DNA of 64,000 nucleotides, taken from positions 2,454,001 to 2,518,000 of the forward strand of contig NZ_AP026708.1 of the NCBI RefSeq assembly GCF_026000375.1, read 5' to 3'. This DNA is from Pseudodesulfovibrio portus. Its GTDB lineage: Bacteria > Desulfobacterota > Desulfovibrionia > Desulfovibrionales > Desulfovibrionaceae. A program made the position numbers and the translations under genes. Positions 17,643-28,475 of the stretch are shown piece after piece (the stretch's first letter is position 1; every line of letters starts with the position of its first letter). Under the pieces are notes generated by a model, which worked only from the letters and a program-made list of their open reading frames with translations, did no database searches and was not told where the DNA came from.

Positions 17643-18713
17643 CTATTTGAATGTGTAGTATTTTTTGAGTTTCGGGAACACGTCCGACAGCTCCTTGTTT
17701 CCGAGAATGCCCTCGGACCGGAACTGCATGATCAGGACGAGCATGAGCGGAATCATGACCCACTTGATGACGCCGGCGGACGGTTCCCAGTCCGGGAACA
17801 CGAAGGTGGCCGGGGCCAGCAGGAAATCCATGATCGCCTGGGAGCGCAGCACTTCCATCAGCCCGGTGAAGACCACGGCGGAGATGATCGCGCCCGAGAG
17901 CGAGCCCATGCCGCCGAGGTAGACCATGACCATGGCCTCGGTGGACTTCAGGATGTTGAAGGACTGCGGGTTCACGTAGCCGACGATATGGGCGAACAGG
18001 CCGCCCGCGCATCCGGCCAGCCCGGCGGAGATCATGAAGTTCACGATTTTGATCTTGTTGGTGTTCACGGACATGATCTCGGCGGCGACCTCGTCCTGGC
18101 AGATGGCGTTGACGCCCTTGCCGTAGGTGGAGGTGATGAAGCGGCGGATGACCCAGATGGTGAACGCGGTGAACAGGATGACCCACAGGAGCATCCAGGG
18201 ACCGTCAAAGGTGTCCCGCATGGCCCAGACCGTGTCCTTCATTCCCTGGAAGCCGCGGGAGCCGCCGATGAAGTCCATGTTCTCGATGGCCGAGATGACC
18301 ATGTAGTTGACCGCGATGGTGATGATCGCAAGGTAGTCGTCACGGGTCTTGAAGGAGGGCAGGGCCACGAGGATGGAGGACAGGGCCGCCACCATGCCGC
18401 CGATGAGCACGATGACCGGGAAGAGGATGAAGGCCATGGAGGCCGGGAACATCGGGTCGCCGAGCTTGGTGCCGAAGAACATGACGGACAGGATGGACGA
18501 GACGTAGGCGCCCACGCACATGTAGGCGGCGTGGCCGCAGGTGAATTCGCCCATGTTGCCGTTCACCAAGTTGAGCGAGGTGGACATCATGATGTTGATG
18601 CCCACGTACATGATGACGGCCTGGATGTAGTTGTCGATGATGTGGAACTGGGCCAGCACCAGCAGGACCACGGCCAGGGCCGCCATGAGGACGTTCAGGG
18701 AGTATTTTTGCAT
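17643..18713 (-). CDS. livM: Branched-chain amino acid ABC transporter permease LivM
   Basis: A 356-residue membrane permease with about nine helices and the family text MMSTSLNLVNGNMGEFTCGHAAY. It forms the channel with LivH. GGGGAGCAC precedes the ATG, and livH ends 9 bp upstream. Confidence 0.95.
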   Translation of the reverse strand: MQKYSLNVLMAALAVVLLVLAQFHIIDNYIQAVIMYVGINIMMSTSLNLVNGNMGEFTCGHAAYMCVGAYVSSILSVMFFGTKLGDPMFPASMAFILFPVIVLIGGMVAALSSILVALPSFKTRDDYLAIITIAVNYMVISAIENMDFIGGSRGFQGMKDTVWAMRDTFDGPWMLLWVILFTAFTIWVIRRFITSTYGKGVNAICQDEVAAEIMSVNTNKIKIVNFMISAGLAGCAGGLFAHIVGYVNPQSFNILKSTEAMVMVYLGGMGSLSGAIISAVVFTGLMEVLRSQAIMDFLLAPATFVFPDWEPSAGVIKWVMIPLMLVLIMQFRSEGILGNKELSDVFPKLKKYYTFK

Positions 18714-18722
18714 TGTGCTCCC

Positions 18723-19640
18723 CTAGATCTTGGTGGATTGCGGCATGCCGAACAAGCCCGTGGGTTTGATCCACAGGATGACGAGCAGGATGGTGAAGGC
18801 GAACAGGTCCCGGTAGGTGGATTCCAGGAAGGGCATGGCCACAACCCCGACCTCGATGAAGCCGAGCAGGAAGCCGCCCACGAACGCGCCCTTGATGTCG
18901 CCGATGCCGCCCACGACCGCCGCGATGAACGCCTTCCAGCCGATGAGCATGCCCATGAACGGCTCCAGGATCGGGTAGGACATGGCGAACAGCAGTCCGG
19001 CCAGCCCGGCGAAACCGGAACCGAGAACAAAGGTGAAGACGATGATGTTGTCGATGGGAATGCCCATGAGCGGAATGGGGAACTTGTCGTAGGAGATGCC
19101 GCGCATGGCCATGCCGATCTTGGTCTTGGTGACGATGAAATTCAGGAACAGGAAGACCACGACGGCGGCCACGATGACGATCACCTTGAGGTTGGTGATG
19201 GTCACGCCGCCGATGTTCCAGACGGCCTTTTCGACCAGCTCCGGGAACTTGAGTCGGCTGGCGCCGAGCACGGCCAGGTTGGAGTACTCCAGGATCAGGC
19301 CGCACATGAGCGCGGTGATGACCACGTAGAGCCTGTGCGCGCCCTTGCGTCGCAGCGGCCGGTAGGCGATGCGTTCCAGGGTCACGCCCACGCAGGCCGT
19401 CAGGACCATGGTCAGCGGCACGGCGCACATGAAGGTGACCAGCGGGGAGAGCCCCAGGGTGTCCCCGAGCAGGAACCCGGACACGAAGAACGCGATGTAT
19501 GCGCCGACCATGAATATGTCGCCGTGGGCGAAGTTGATCAGCCGCAGGACACCGTAGACCAGCGTGTAGCCCAAGGCGATCAGTGCGTAGAAGCTACCCC
19601 ACTGAAGCGCGTTGAGTATGTTCTGAATTATGAAGTCCAC
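18723..19640 (-). CDS. livH: Branched-chain amino acid ABC transporter permease LivH
   Basis: A 305-residue permease with eight or so helices and the LivH signature LGYTLVYGVLRLINFAHGD near residues 22-40. The start codon is GTG at 19640. It is separated from livK by about 125 bp containing a minus-strand hairpin, which probably lowers expression of the membrane and ATPase genes relative to the binding protein. Confidence 0.95.
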   Translation of the reverse strand: MDFIIQNILNALQWGSFYALIALGYTLVYGVLRLINFAHGDIFMVGAYIAFFVSGFLLGDTLGLSPLVTFMCAVPLTMVLTACVGVTLERIAYRPLRRKGAHRLYVVITALMCGLILEYSNLAVLGASRLKFPELVEKAVWNIGGVTITNLKVIVIVAAVVVFLFLNFIVTKTKIGMAMRGISYDKFPIPLMGIPIDNIIVFTFVLGSGFAGLAGLLFAMSYPILEPFMGMLIGWKAFIAAVVGGIGDIKGAFVGGFLLGFIEVGVVAMPFLESTYRDLFAFTILLVILWIKPTGLFGMPQSTKI

Positions 19641-19710
19641 TTTATTTATTCCCGAGAAAAAAGTTTGGGCCTTGGGGAGAGATGCCGAACGAACCGGCCC
19701 GGTTGGTTAG

Positions 19711-19739
19711 CAAAAGAGCGGGGACCGTCCGGCCCCCGC
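19711..19739 (-). terminator. Attenuating hairpin between livK and livH
   Basis: GCGGGG-CC/GG-CCCCGC stem followed on the minus strand by TCTTTTG. A leaky terminator here would give more binding protein than permease. Confidence 0.65.
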
Positions 19740-19765
19740 CCTGTATTTCAGGCTGCGTCGGTCGC

Positions 19766-20947
19766 TTACGGGCAGACGGACTCTTCAAAGACGAATTCGC
19801 CCTTGTCGCTGATCTTGACGACCACGGCGCACTTGATCGGGTCGCCCTGTTCGTCGAACTTGGAGGAACCGGTGATGCCGTCAAAGGAAGTGATGGCGGC
19901 CAGGCCCTCGCGGACACCCTTGCGCATGGCCACGGGGTCGGAGTCGACCTTGCCGTAGTTCTGAATGGCCTGGACCATGATGCCGATGGAATCCCAGGTC
20001 AGGGCGGCGTAGTCGGCCGGGGTGGAGCCGTAGGCGGCTTCGTAACGGTCGATGAAGACCTTGGTCGCACCCTTGGCGCCGGCGGCGGCGTAGTGGGTGG
20101 AGAAGTAGTTGCCGTAGCACTGCTCGCCGCAGAGCTTGATCAGGTCGGGGGTGCCCCAGGCGTCGGAGCCCATGAAGGGACCCTGGTAGCCGAGGTCACG
20201 CGCCTGCTGCACGATCAGGGCGACCTGGTTGTAGTTGTCGGGGACAAAGATGAAGTCCGGGTTGGCGGCGATGATGGTGGTCAGCTGCGCGGAGAAATCC
20301 TGGTCCTTGGTGCCGTGGGACTCGAAGGCCACGACCGGGCCGAGACCCTTGGCTTCCCAGGAGGACTTGAAGATTTCGGCCAGACCCTTGGAGTAGTCGT
20401 TGGACACGTCGAAGATGACGGCGGAAGTCTTGGCACCGAATTTCTTGGCGGCGAAGTCGGCGACGACGGGGCCCTGGAACGGGTCCAGGAAGGCGGCGCG
20501 GAAGACCCAGGGGCGGTCCAGGGTGGTGTTGGGGTTGGTGGACCAGGGGGAGATCATGGGGGTGCGGTTGTCGTTGGCGGTGCCGCCGGCGGGCACGGCC
20601 TGCTTGGAGGAGTTGGGGCCGATGATGGCGACCACGTTTTCCTGCTCGATGAGCTTCAGGGCGACGTTGGTGGCGGACTCGGCCTTGGACTCGTTGTCCA
20701 TGTAAACGAATTCGAGCATGTACTTCTGGCCGCCCACTTCCAGGCCGCCGGCATCGTTGATGTCCTTGAGGTACATTTCAGCGGCGTTCTTGGAACCTTC
20801 GCCCACTTCCGGGATGTCGCCGGTCAGGGGCAGGTTGAAGCCGATTTTGATGGTCTTGGCTTTGTCCTCGCCGCAACCGGACAACAGGAAGGCGGAGCAG
20901 ACCAGCAGGATGGTCAGCAGGCCAATGCTTTTCAGAAAACCTTTCAT
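19766..20947 (-). CDS. livK: Branched-chain amino acid binding lipoprotein LivK
   Basis: A 393-residue periplasmic binding protein of the Leu/Ile/Val family. A lipobox LLSGC near residues 21-25 marks it as a lipoprotein. The body has the two-lobe type I pattern (IKIGFNLPLTGDIPEVG, VVAIIGPNSSKQAVPAG). I preferred the second of two adjacent ATGs (20947) because it is better spaced from AGGAGG; 20950 is possible. The actual ligand is not determined by sequence. It is first in the operon. Confidence 0.93.
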   Translation of the reverse strand: MKGFLKSIGLLTILLVCSAFLLSGCGEDKAKTIKIGFNLPLTGDIPEVGEGSKNAAEMYLKDINDAGGLEVGGQKYMLEFVYMDNESKAESATNVALKLIEQENVVAIIGPNSSKQAVPAGGTANDNRTPMISPWSTNPNTTLDRPWVFRAAFLDPFQGPVVADFAAKKFGAKTSAVIFDVSNDYSKGLAEIFKSSWEAKGLGPVVAFESHGTKDQDFSAQLTTIIAANPDFIFVPDNYNQVALIVQQARDLGYQGPFMGSDAWGTPDLIKLCGEQCYGNYFSTHYAAAGAKGATKVFIDRYEAAYGSTPADYAALTWDSIGIMVQAIQNYGKVDSDPVAMRKGVREGLAAITSFDGITGSSKFDEQGDPIKCAVVVKISDKGEFVFEESVCP

Positions 20948-21158
20948 CATTTCCTCCTCTCATAGGAATTTGAATTACTAAGTGTGAACGATACTGATGC
21001 ATACACGAAATGATCTCCGAGTGGAAGGGTTTTTCGGCGATACAATTTTGGAAATACGCCGGTATGGTTGGATAAATCGGCTGTTTTATTCCCTTCCTCG
21101 CGCAATAAGTTCTTTCAATTTTATTGAGCGCAAAATTTTATTTTTCATAAATGTCAAA

Positions 21159-21191
21159 ACGCCCCCTGTTCCGAAGGGGAGCAGGGGGCGT
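21159..21191 (-). terminator. Terminator of the acyl-CoA ligase gene
   Basis: A perfect 10-bp ACGCCCCCTG stem followed on the minus strand by TTTGAC. It lies 30 bp after the stop. Confidence 0.8.
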
Positions 21192-21220
21192 CGTTGACTT
21201 GCAGGGGGCGCTAAACGGCT

Positions 21221-22960
<1,740 letters not shown>

Positions 22961-23472
22961 GGGAACGTTCCTTTGGTGTGTTGAAATCCAATGTGTCCGA
23001 AGTACGTATAATAGGCCGCTCACGGGGTCAATCATGCGTGTTTGAAACACGGGTAGTCGGTCTTTTGACGCAGCCGGGCCCGCAGCCGTGCGCGTCAACG
23101 GGACGGAGCAGGAGGCCCCGGATGATGTCGCAGGCATAATTACTTGTATTTCATATTGTTGCGGACGGAACCCGTGAGCCTTTTCGGCGACAGGTCCTGC
23201 TTGGCAGAATCCTTGCAATTGATATTCACGCTCCAGAAAGGGGAAATGGTTGCCCGGCGGCTAAAGTCCGGGTCTGAAAAAGCCGATTATTCAATATGTC
23301 AACGATCGATCGGTTTGCGGCTTGCCGGAGCCCCCGTCGGGGAGCAGAGGCAAAACCTTGTGGAGCCGGTATGTTGACAGGGCGGCGGCCCCTGCCTAGA
23401 GTGATACTCTCGGCATGAATTGTCGCCACTCTCCGGATGAATCATTGACCGAGCGAACGACCGAGAGGATTC
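22961..23472. other. Long intergenic region between fadD and the winged-helix gene
   Basis: About 510 bases with no gene I can support. The right end holds the promoter listed at 23374-23402. The left part must contain the fadD promoter, but no clear boxes stand out. No strong hairpin or repeat was seen. Confidence 0.4.
23374..23402 (+). promoter_or_regulatory. Sigma-70-type promoter of the regulator-neuB pair
   Basis: TTGACA (23374-23379) and TAGAGT (23397-23402) with the ideal 17-bp spacing, about 70 bp upstream of the start codon. Confidence 0.65.
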
Positions 23473-24120
23473 ATGGCAGATCAAGTTGAAAATGTGGTGA
23501 CCGGCATGTTGATCACCGACGGATGCTATCTCAAACCGAGCAAATCCACCCGCGTGCTGGCCATTCTGGATGCCCTTTCCCGGGATTCCGCACTGTCCCA
23601 GTTCGAACTGGGCAGGCAACTCAATTTGTCCGGAGCCATGGTCAATCAATACCTCAAGCAATTGCAGAATGACGGGCTGGTGGAGTTTCTCCCCGTGAAC
23701 GGGAAGAGCTACCGCTATGCCCTGACGGACCAGGGCCATCAATCCCGTCAGCGCATGTTTTCCGACTACTCCTCGGAAACGGTCCGTCTGTACTCCGACA
23801 TCAAGGAATATGTCCTGCACAAGCTCGACGGCCTGAAGTCCGAGGGCAAACGGAAGCTGGCGCTGTTCGGGGCTTCGGAAACGTGCGAGGTGGTTTTGTC
23901 CGCATTGCGCGGTACCGGGTTCCAGGTCCTGGCGCTGCTCGACAACGATACCAAGAAACAGGGGCAGGTTTTCAACGGCCATGTGGTTTCCGCGCCGCAT
24001 GTCCTGGATCAGGTAGACTGCGATGCCGTGGTCATCACCTCCTTTGGCAAGCAGGGCGAGATATTCGAACAGATAGAGCCCTACTCGAAAAAGCGCGGGT
24101 TCCAAATCGTGAGATTCTGA
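23473..24120 (+). CDS. Winged-helix regulator with C-terminal nucleotide-binding-like domain
   Basis: A 215-residue two-part protein. Residues 25-90 form a winged helix (STRVLAILDALSRDSALSQFELGRQL, then a recognition helix SGAMVNQYLKQL). Residues 125-215 resemble a Rossmann-like sugar or CoA-binding fold (KLALFGASETCEVVLSAL, LALLDNDTKKQG, AVVITSFGKQGEI), as in proteins that set the charge of sugar-biosynthesis clusters. It lies 2 bp before the NeuB-type gene, so it probably controls or assists that pathway. AGAGGATTC precedes the ATG. The ligand is unknown. Confidence 0.7.
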   Translation: MADQVENVVTGMLITDGCYLKPSKSTRVLAILDALSRDSALSQFELGRQLNLSGAMVNQYLKQLQNDGLVEFLPVNGKSYRYALTDQGHQSRQRMFSDYSSETVRLYSDIKEYVLHKLDGLKSEGKRKLALFGASETCEVVLSALRGTGFQVLALLDNDTKKQGQVFNGHVVSAPHVLDQVDCDAVVITSFGKQGEIFEQIEPYSKKRGFQIVRF

Positions 24121-24122
24121 TT

Positions 24123-25214
24123 ATGAAACAGATCCAGTCCATCACCCTTCGTTCCGGCGTCACCATCGGCAAGGACCATCCCTGCTTCATCGTGGCCGAA
24201 ATAGGCAACAATCATCAGGGCGAATTTCCCATTGCCAAGCAGATGGTCGACGAGGCCCTGGCTGCGGGGGTCCAGGCGGTCAAGTTTCAGAAGCGGAACA
24301 ACGAGGCGCTCCTGACCCGTGAAGGCCGCGCCGCGCCGTACACCGGCCCCAATTCCTTCGGCCCCACCTACGGGGAGCACCGGGACGCCCTGGAGCTGTC
24401 CATCGAGCAGATGGCCGAGCTCAAGGAATACAGCGAGTCCAAGGGACTGGTCTTCTTTGCCTCGGCCTGGGACGAGCCGAGCCTGGAACAGATTCTCGAA
24501 CTGGACGTGGAGCTGCTCAAGATCAGTTCCGCCGAGCTGGTCAACGTGCCCCTGGTCCGCAAATACGCCGCAGCGAACGTCCCGATCATTCTTTCCACGG
24601 GCATGAGCGGCCTGGAAGACATCGACGTGGCCATGGCCGAGATCCGTTCCTGCCACGACCAGGTGGTGCTGCTGCACTGCAACTCCACCTATCCCTGCCC
24701 CGAGGACCAGATCGGCCTGCCGGTCATGGAGGGCCTCGTGGAGCGCTACAACGTCCCGGTCGGCTACTCCGGGCATGAAAAGGGCCTGGGCCCGAGCGTG
24801 GCCGCAGTGTCCCTGGGGGCCTGCGTGGTGGAACGCCATTTCACCCTGGACAAGACGCTCAAGGGCACGGACCATCAGGCGTCCCTGGAACCCCGCGAGC
24901 TGGAGGCCATGGTGGCCATGATCCGCGAGGTGGAGCAGGCCATGAAGATTCGCGGCAAGGTTGTTTTCCCCAAGGAGCAGGCCGCTGCCAAGAAGCTCCG
25001 CAAGTGCATAGTCTTCTCCCGCGACCTGCCCGCAGGCCATGTCCTGACCGAGGCGGACCTGACCACCCGCTGCCCCCGCGTGGGCGTGTCCCCGGTTCAT
25101 TGGGACGAGGTGGTCGGTGCGGTCGTCAACCGCCCGGTCAAGCACGAGGAGCCTGTCCAGTGGGACGCCCTCGACCTGGCCTCCTCCGAGATCGTCGGGG
25201 TCGTTTCCTCCTAG
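24123..25214 (+). CDS. NeuB-family sialic/pseudaminic acid-type synthase
   Basis: A 363-residue protein. The N-terminal TIM-barrel (FIVAEIGNNHQGEFPIAKQM, VKFQKRN, LHCNSTYPCP, GYSGHE, VVERHFTLDKT) condenses phosphoenolpyruvate with an N-acetyl amino sugar to make a nine-carbon sugar acid. The C-terminal SAF (antifreeze-like) domain begins near residue 290 (KCIVFSRDLPAGHVLTEADL). Whether the product is neuraminate, legionaminate or pseudaminate cannot be told. The ATG at 24123 is 2 bp after the regulator's stop, with no strong ribosome site, so translation is probably coupled. No neuA or neuC gene is nearby. Confidence 0.88.
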   Translation: MKQIQSITLRSGVTIGKDHPCFIVAEIGNNHQGEFPIAKQMVDEALAAGVQAVKFQKRNNEALLTREGRAAPYTGPNSFGPTYGEHRDALELSIEQMAELKEYSESKGLVFFASAWDEPSLEQILELDVELLKISSAELVNVPLVRKYAAANVPIILSTGMSGLEDIDVAMAEIRSCHDQVVLLHCNSTYPCPEDQIGLPVMEGLVERYNVPVGYSGHEKGLGPSVAAVSLGACVVERHFTLDKTLKGTDHQASLEPRELEAMVAMIREVEQAMKIRGKVVFPKEQAAAKKLRKCIVFSRDLPAGHVLTEADLTTRCPRVGVSPVHWDEVVGAVVNRPVKHEEPVQWDALDLASSEIVGVVSS

Positions 25215-25234
25215 CATCACGACATATCGCCCTT

Positions 25235-25269
25235 GAAAAAAGCGCTGCGGAATCCGCAGCGCTTTTTTT
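25235..25269 (+). terminator. Terminator after the NeuB-type gene
   Basis: A near-perfect stem AGCGCTGCGGA flanked by A6 and T7 runs, so it can act on both strands. Confidence 0.95.
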
Positions 25270-25359
25270 GTCGTGCCCGGATGTCACAAAAATCATTCAT
25301 CTAAAGCATTCTCTCGTGGTATGCGGGAAGGGAAAGCCCACAACTGTCCGGGAGGGACA

Positions 25360-26319
25360 ATGAGCCAGACAGATATTCTTTTGGAATCGGGTACGAATGA
25401 GCTCGAGATAATTGAGTTTTTCATCAACGAGCAGACGGACTCCGGAGTGGAGACTCATTATTACGGCGTCAACGTGGCCAAGGTCCTTGAGGTGGTGGAG
25501 GCCCCCGAGGGACTGGAAGCCTCCGAGGCGGCCGTGCACCCGAGCTTTCTCGGCACCATCCCCCTGCGCGACCTGATCCTGCCCGTGGTGGACTTGAGCG
25601 TCTGGCTTGACATCGATCGCGCCCAGGACGTGAACGAACCGATCATCGTCACGGAGTTCAACGCCATGATCACCGGGTTCCTGGTGTCCGGCGTGACCCA
25701 GATCCACCGCGTGAACTGGGCCGATGTGGAGCCGCCGAGCAAGTATGTTTCCGCCATGGACACCAACTGCATCACCGGCACCGTCAAGATCGGCGACCGG
25801 TTCGTGATCATGCTCGACCTGGAGATGGTCCTGGCCGACCTGGACGAGTCGGGCCAGACCCAGGCGAACCTGAGCAGCGTGGTCTCGGATGAGCGGTACC
25901 GCGCCCTGATCGCGGACGATTCCACGTCGGTGCGCACCCTGCTGCAGAAAAATTTCACCGACGCCAATTTCGAGGCCATCATGGTCAGCGACGGCGCAGA
26001 GGCCTGGAGCCGCCTCGAGCGCGTCAAGAAGCTGTGCGAGGAGGAGGGGAAGCATCCCCTTGATTTCCTGGATGTGGTGGTCTCGGACGTGGAGATGCCC
26101 CAGATGGACGGGTACACACTGACCCGGCGCGTCAAGGAGGACCCGGTCCTCAAGGCGTTGCCCGTGGTCCTGTTTTCCTCCCTCATTTCCAAGTCCGTCC
26201 TGCACAAGGGCAAGGCGGTCATGGCCGACGAGCAGGTCACCAAGCCCGAGTTCCACGGCCTGACCGAGAAGGTCATCAACCTGGTCCGGAGCTGGGACCG
26301 GAGCGGGAAGACCGCCTGA
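25360..26319 (+). CDS. cheV: CheV-type chemotaxis coupling protein
   Basis: A 319-residue protein with an N-terminal CheW domain (about 15-165) and a C-terminal receiver domain (about 183-310). The receiver has ALIADDST, phospho-acceptor D243 in VVSDVEMPQMDGY, FSS and the late Lys of TKPEF. CheV links chemoreceptors to CheA and is thought to tune adaptation. GGAGGGAC lies just upstream of the ATG. A double-Cache receptor lies 2 kb downstream. Confidence 0.93.
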   Translation: MSQTDILLESGTNELEIIEFFINEQTDSGVETHYYGVNVAKVLEVVEAPEGLEASEAAVHPSFLGTIPLRDLILPVVDLSVWLDIDRAQDVNEPIIVTEFNAMITGFLVSGVTQIHRVNWADVEPPSKYVSAMDTNCITGTVKIGDRFVIMLDLEMVLADLDESGQTQANLSSVVSDERYRALIADDSTSVRTLLQKNFTDANFEAIMVSDGAEAWSRLERVKKLCEEEGKHPLDFLDVVVSDVEMPQMDGYTLTRRVKEDPVLKALPVVLFSSLISKSVLHKGKAVMADEQVTKPEFHGLTEKVINLVRSWDRSGKTA

Positions 26320-26379
26320 CGACGGCCCGGGCCTCAACGCGGGAGACGTCCTTTCCCGGTCCGGGGAAGAGCGTTCGTT

Positions 26380-26661
26380 CTAGGCCCCGGCCTCGTCCAG
26401 GCATTTGCGCAGGGTGGAGATGCCGCAGGAGTGTTCCATGTACACGGGCACGTTGGTGCCCCGGACTGCGTCGAGCACGTCCTTGCGCGCCTTGTGCGAC
26501 ACCTTGTTGGTGAACAGGACCACGAAATCCACGTTTCCCAGGGACTTTGAAATCTTGCGTTCCTTGCCGGTGAAGTGCTTGAGCTTCACGCCGCTTCGCT
26601 TGGCCTCGGTCATGTATTCCCGTTTCAGCCGATCCATTCCGCCCACTAATGCTGCGCACAT
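26380..26661 (-). CDS. DUF2325 protein
   Basis: A 93-residue protein of the DUF2325 family: MCAALVGGMDRLKREY at the start, VDFVVLFTNKVSHKA in the middle, and MEHSCGISTLRKCL at the end with a conserved Cys. The function is unknown. GAGGAGC precedes the ATG. A near-perfect Fur box lies 25 bp upstream, pointing to a role in iron response. It stands alone. Confidence 0.85.
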   Translation of the reverse strand: MCAALVGGMDRLKREYMTEAKRSGVKLKHFTGKERKISKSLGNVDFVVLFTNKVSHKARKDVLDAVRGTNVPVYMEHSCGISTLRKCLDEAGA

Positions 26662-26685
26662 GATTTGCTCCTCAATTGTTGAAAT

Positions 26686-26700
26686 TGAAAATCGTTATCA
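26686..26700. promoter_or_regulatory. Probable Fur box upstream of the DUF2325 gene
   Basis: TGAAAATCGTTATCA matches the 7-1-7 Fur consensus TGATAATNATTATCA at all but two positions and keeps its dyad symmetry. It lies 25 bp upstream of the start codon, a normal place for repression by Fe-Fur. Confidence 0.65.
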
Positions 26701-26914
26701 ATCAATACAGAAGGAGCATCATGCTGTCAACAAGGAGTTGCCGATTTTTCTTGTTTGCCGTGATTTCCGGTAAATGTCTGCAAAATCGGTCGAGTGCGGC
26801 GGCGGTGCGGCGTGGCGGGAGGCACGCCCATGCGCGAAGACGCCGGAAGAGCTGCCGGATATGACCTTCATGGCCCAAACCGTCCTCACGGTCCGGGAAG
26901 GAAGAAGGGGGAGC

Positions 26915-28309
26915 TTATTCCACCGGCTCCCAGGCGTCGCCTTCGGGGTCCACTTCGGGCAGGGAGCAGGGCGGGATATCCACATGGCGGTTGCCCTTGC
27001 CCTTGTCGATGAACGACGGGGCAGGGCCCACCAGCACGTTGAGGGTCCCGGCCAGGTAGACCTGGCCCTTGATGCCGGTGAAGTCGTTCAGGTCGGTCCA
27101 GGCGAAGGTGTTGGCCGTGGCTTCCAGCTTCTCGAAGGAATGGCAATAGAGGGCGTAGCGCGACTGGCCGCGCACCCGGTTGTTGGCGAAGAAGCCGCGT
27201 GAGCCGGTCTGGACGATGCCGCGCGCCCCGGTCCCGCCGCCCATGACGATGTCGTTGCAGGTGACCACCATGTCGTTGGCATAGAGCAGCATGCCGGTGG
27301 AGTTGTCGCCGCGCCCCTCGATGCGGTTCCCGGTGACGGCGATGCGGTTGTTTCGGGAAAAGTCCGCGCCGCCGGAAGTGTCGAAATACCAGCCCGCCAC
27401 GATGCCGTTGGGGCCAAACTTGTGGGGCCAGGCGATGCCCTCCTCGTCCGTGGTGATGCGGTTGCCGGAAATGTCGATGGACCCCTTGCCCTTGTCCGAC
27501 CGGACGTTGTCCAGGACCTCGATGCCGTTGCGCGAGGTGCGGTGGATGGTGTTCTGGGCGATGGTGATCTCCGCGCCCCAGGTCCAGTCCGCCAGCACGC
27601 CGTATCCGGCCACGGCGTCGGGCCGGTTGTTCTCCATGAGGAAACGGTTGTCCTCGATGCGGATCGTGCCCGTGACCGCCCTTTTCAGGGGGCCTTTGGG
27701 GTAGTCGATGCGGTTGCCGACCACGATCCCGGCCTGGAAGGGCAGGGTGTCGCCGCCGGACCAGGGGATGTCCACAGGCTGGGGGATGACGTCCGTGACC
27801 GTACAGCCGCGCACATCCAAGCCTCCCACGTGCGGGAAATGCAGGGGCGTTGATTTGGCCCCGTCGAAGCGGATGGTGCGCACGGAGATGATGGGCCCCT
27901 TGTCGGCGGGCGGCGCGCCCTTGACCGGCAGGGGGGCATGGAAGGTCCAGAACCCGCCCGTGATGGTGGTTTTGGCTTCGCCCACCGAGTCGGCCTCGCC
28001 CTGAATGCGCACGTTCTTGGTGATCCTGACCCGCCCGTCGGGACCGAAATTGAAGTTCCCCCGGAGCTGCACCAGGCCTCCCTTGTCCACGGCGGCCTGG
28101 ACGTTGGGCACGTCCTGGGCGGGCATGCCCGTGCCGGTGACCATGATCCCGTCGGCCCGGGCCGGGCAGGCCAGGCAGAGCAGAACGGCCAGAAGGGAAA
28201 ACAGGGGCGCGAGCCGTGTCGGCGTCAGAAAATCAGCGCCGGTGCCGGAACGCTTTCGGAAAAGTTCGGAGTTTAAAGTCATAGTTATTATAGTCGGTTG
28301 TGTGTCCAT
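26915..28309 (-). CDS. Secreted right-handed parallel beta-helix protein
   Basis: A 464-residue protein. A hydrophobic segment (about 33-50, LAPLFSLLAVLLCLACPARA) is a signal peptide with a long n-region. The rest is a series of short beta-strand coils with repeated V/I-x-x-N-x-I turns (GIVVGNRIDY, TIRIEDNRFL, ITIAQNTIHR, SIDISGNRIT, IAVTGNRIEG, MVVTCNDIVM), the pattern of pectate-lyase-like parallel beta-helices. No active-site residues are recognised, so it may bind or cut polysaccharide or be structural. The start is uncertain; ATG 28282 would give a more usual signal peptide. Confidence 0.75.
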   Translation of the reverse strand: MDTQPTIITMTLNSELFRKRSGTGADFLTPTRLAPLFSLLAVLLCLACPARADGIMVTGTGMPAQDVPNVQAAVDKGGLVQLRGNFNFGPDGRVRITKNVRIQGEADSVGEAKTTITGGFWTFHAPLPVKGAPPADKGPIISVRTIRFDGAKSTPLHFPHVGGLDVRGCTVTDVIPQPVDIPWSGGDTLPFQAGIVVGNRIDYPKGPLKRAVTGTIRIEDNRFLMENNRPDAVAGYGVLADWTWGAEITIAQNTIHRTSRNGIEVLDNVRSDKGKGSIDISGNRITTDEEGIAWPHKFGPNGIVAGWYFDTSGGADFSRNNRIAVTGNRIEGRGDNSTGMLLYANDMVVTCNDIVMGGGTGARGIVQTGSRGFFANNRVRGQSRYALYCHSFEKLEATANTFAWTDLNDFTGIKGQVYLAGTLNVLVGPAPSFIDKGKGNRHVDIPPCSLPEVDPEGDAWEPVE

Positions 28310-28475
28310 GGTTTTGCCGTTTCGGACATATTGATTGAATTGACGGTGAGTTGCATGTCCCTTTTATATCTTTTGCAAAAAACTTGCCCAAGATTCTCCG
28401 GTTCGGATAAATATGGGGTAATTGCGGAAACTTCGTGGTTTCAGTTGCGGACAATTCGGGCTGGAGGAGGCAGGT

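Noticed and set aside
17004-19958. 984-residue frame antisense to the liv operon
   Set aside because: Composition is dominated by His, Asp, Gly and Glu, typical of antisense shadows; it spans three well-identified genes on the other strand.
20997-21197. 66-residue plus-strand frame between livK and fadD
   Set aside because: No ribosome site; it runs into the fadD terminator and has no recognisable protein character.
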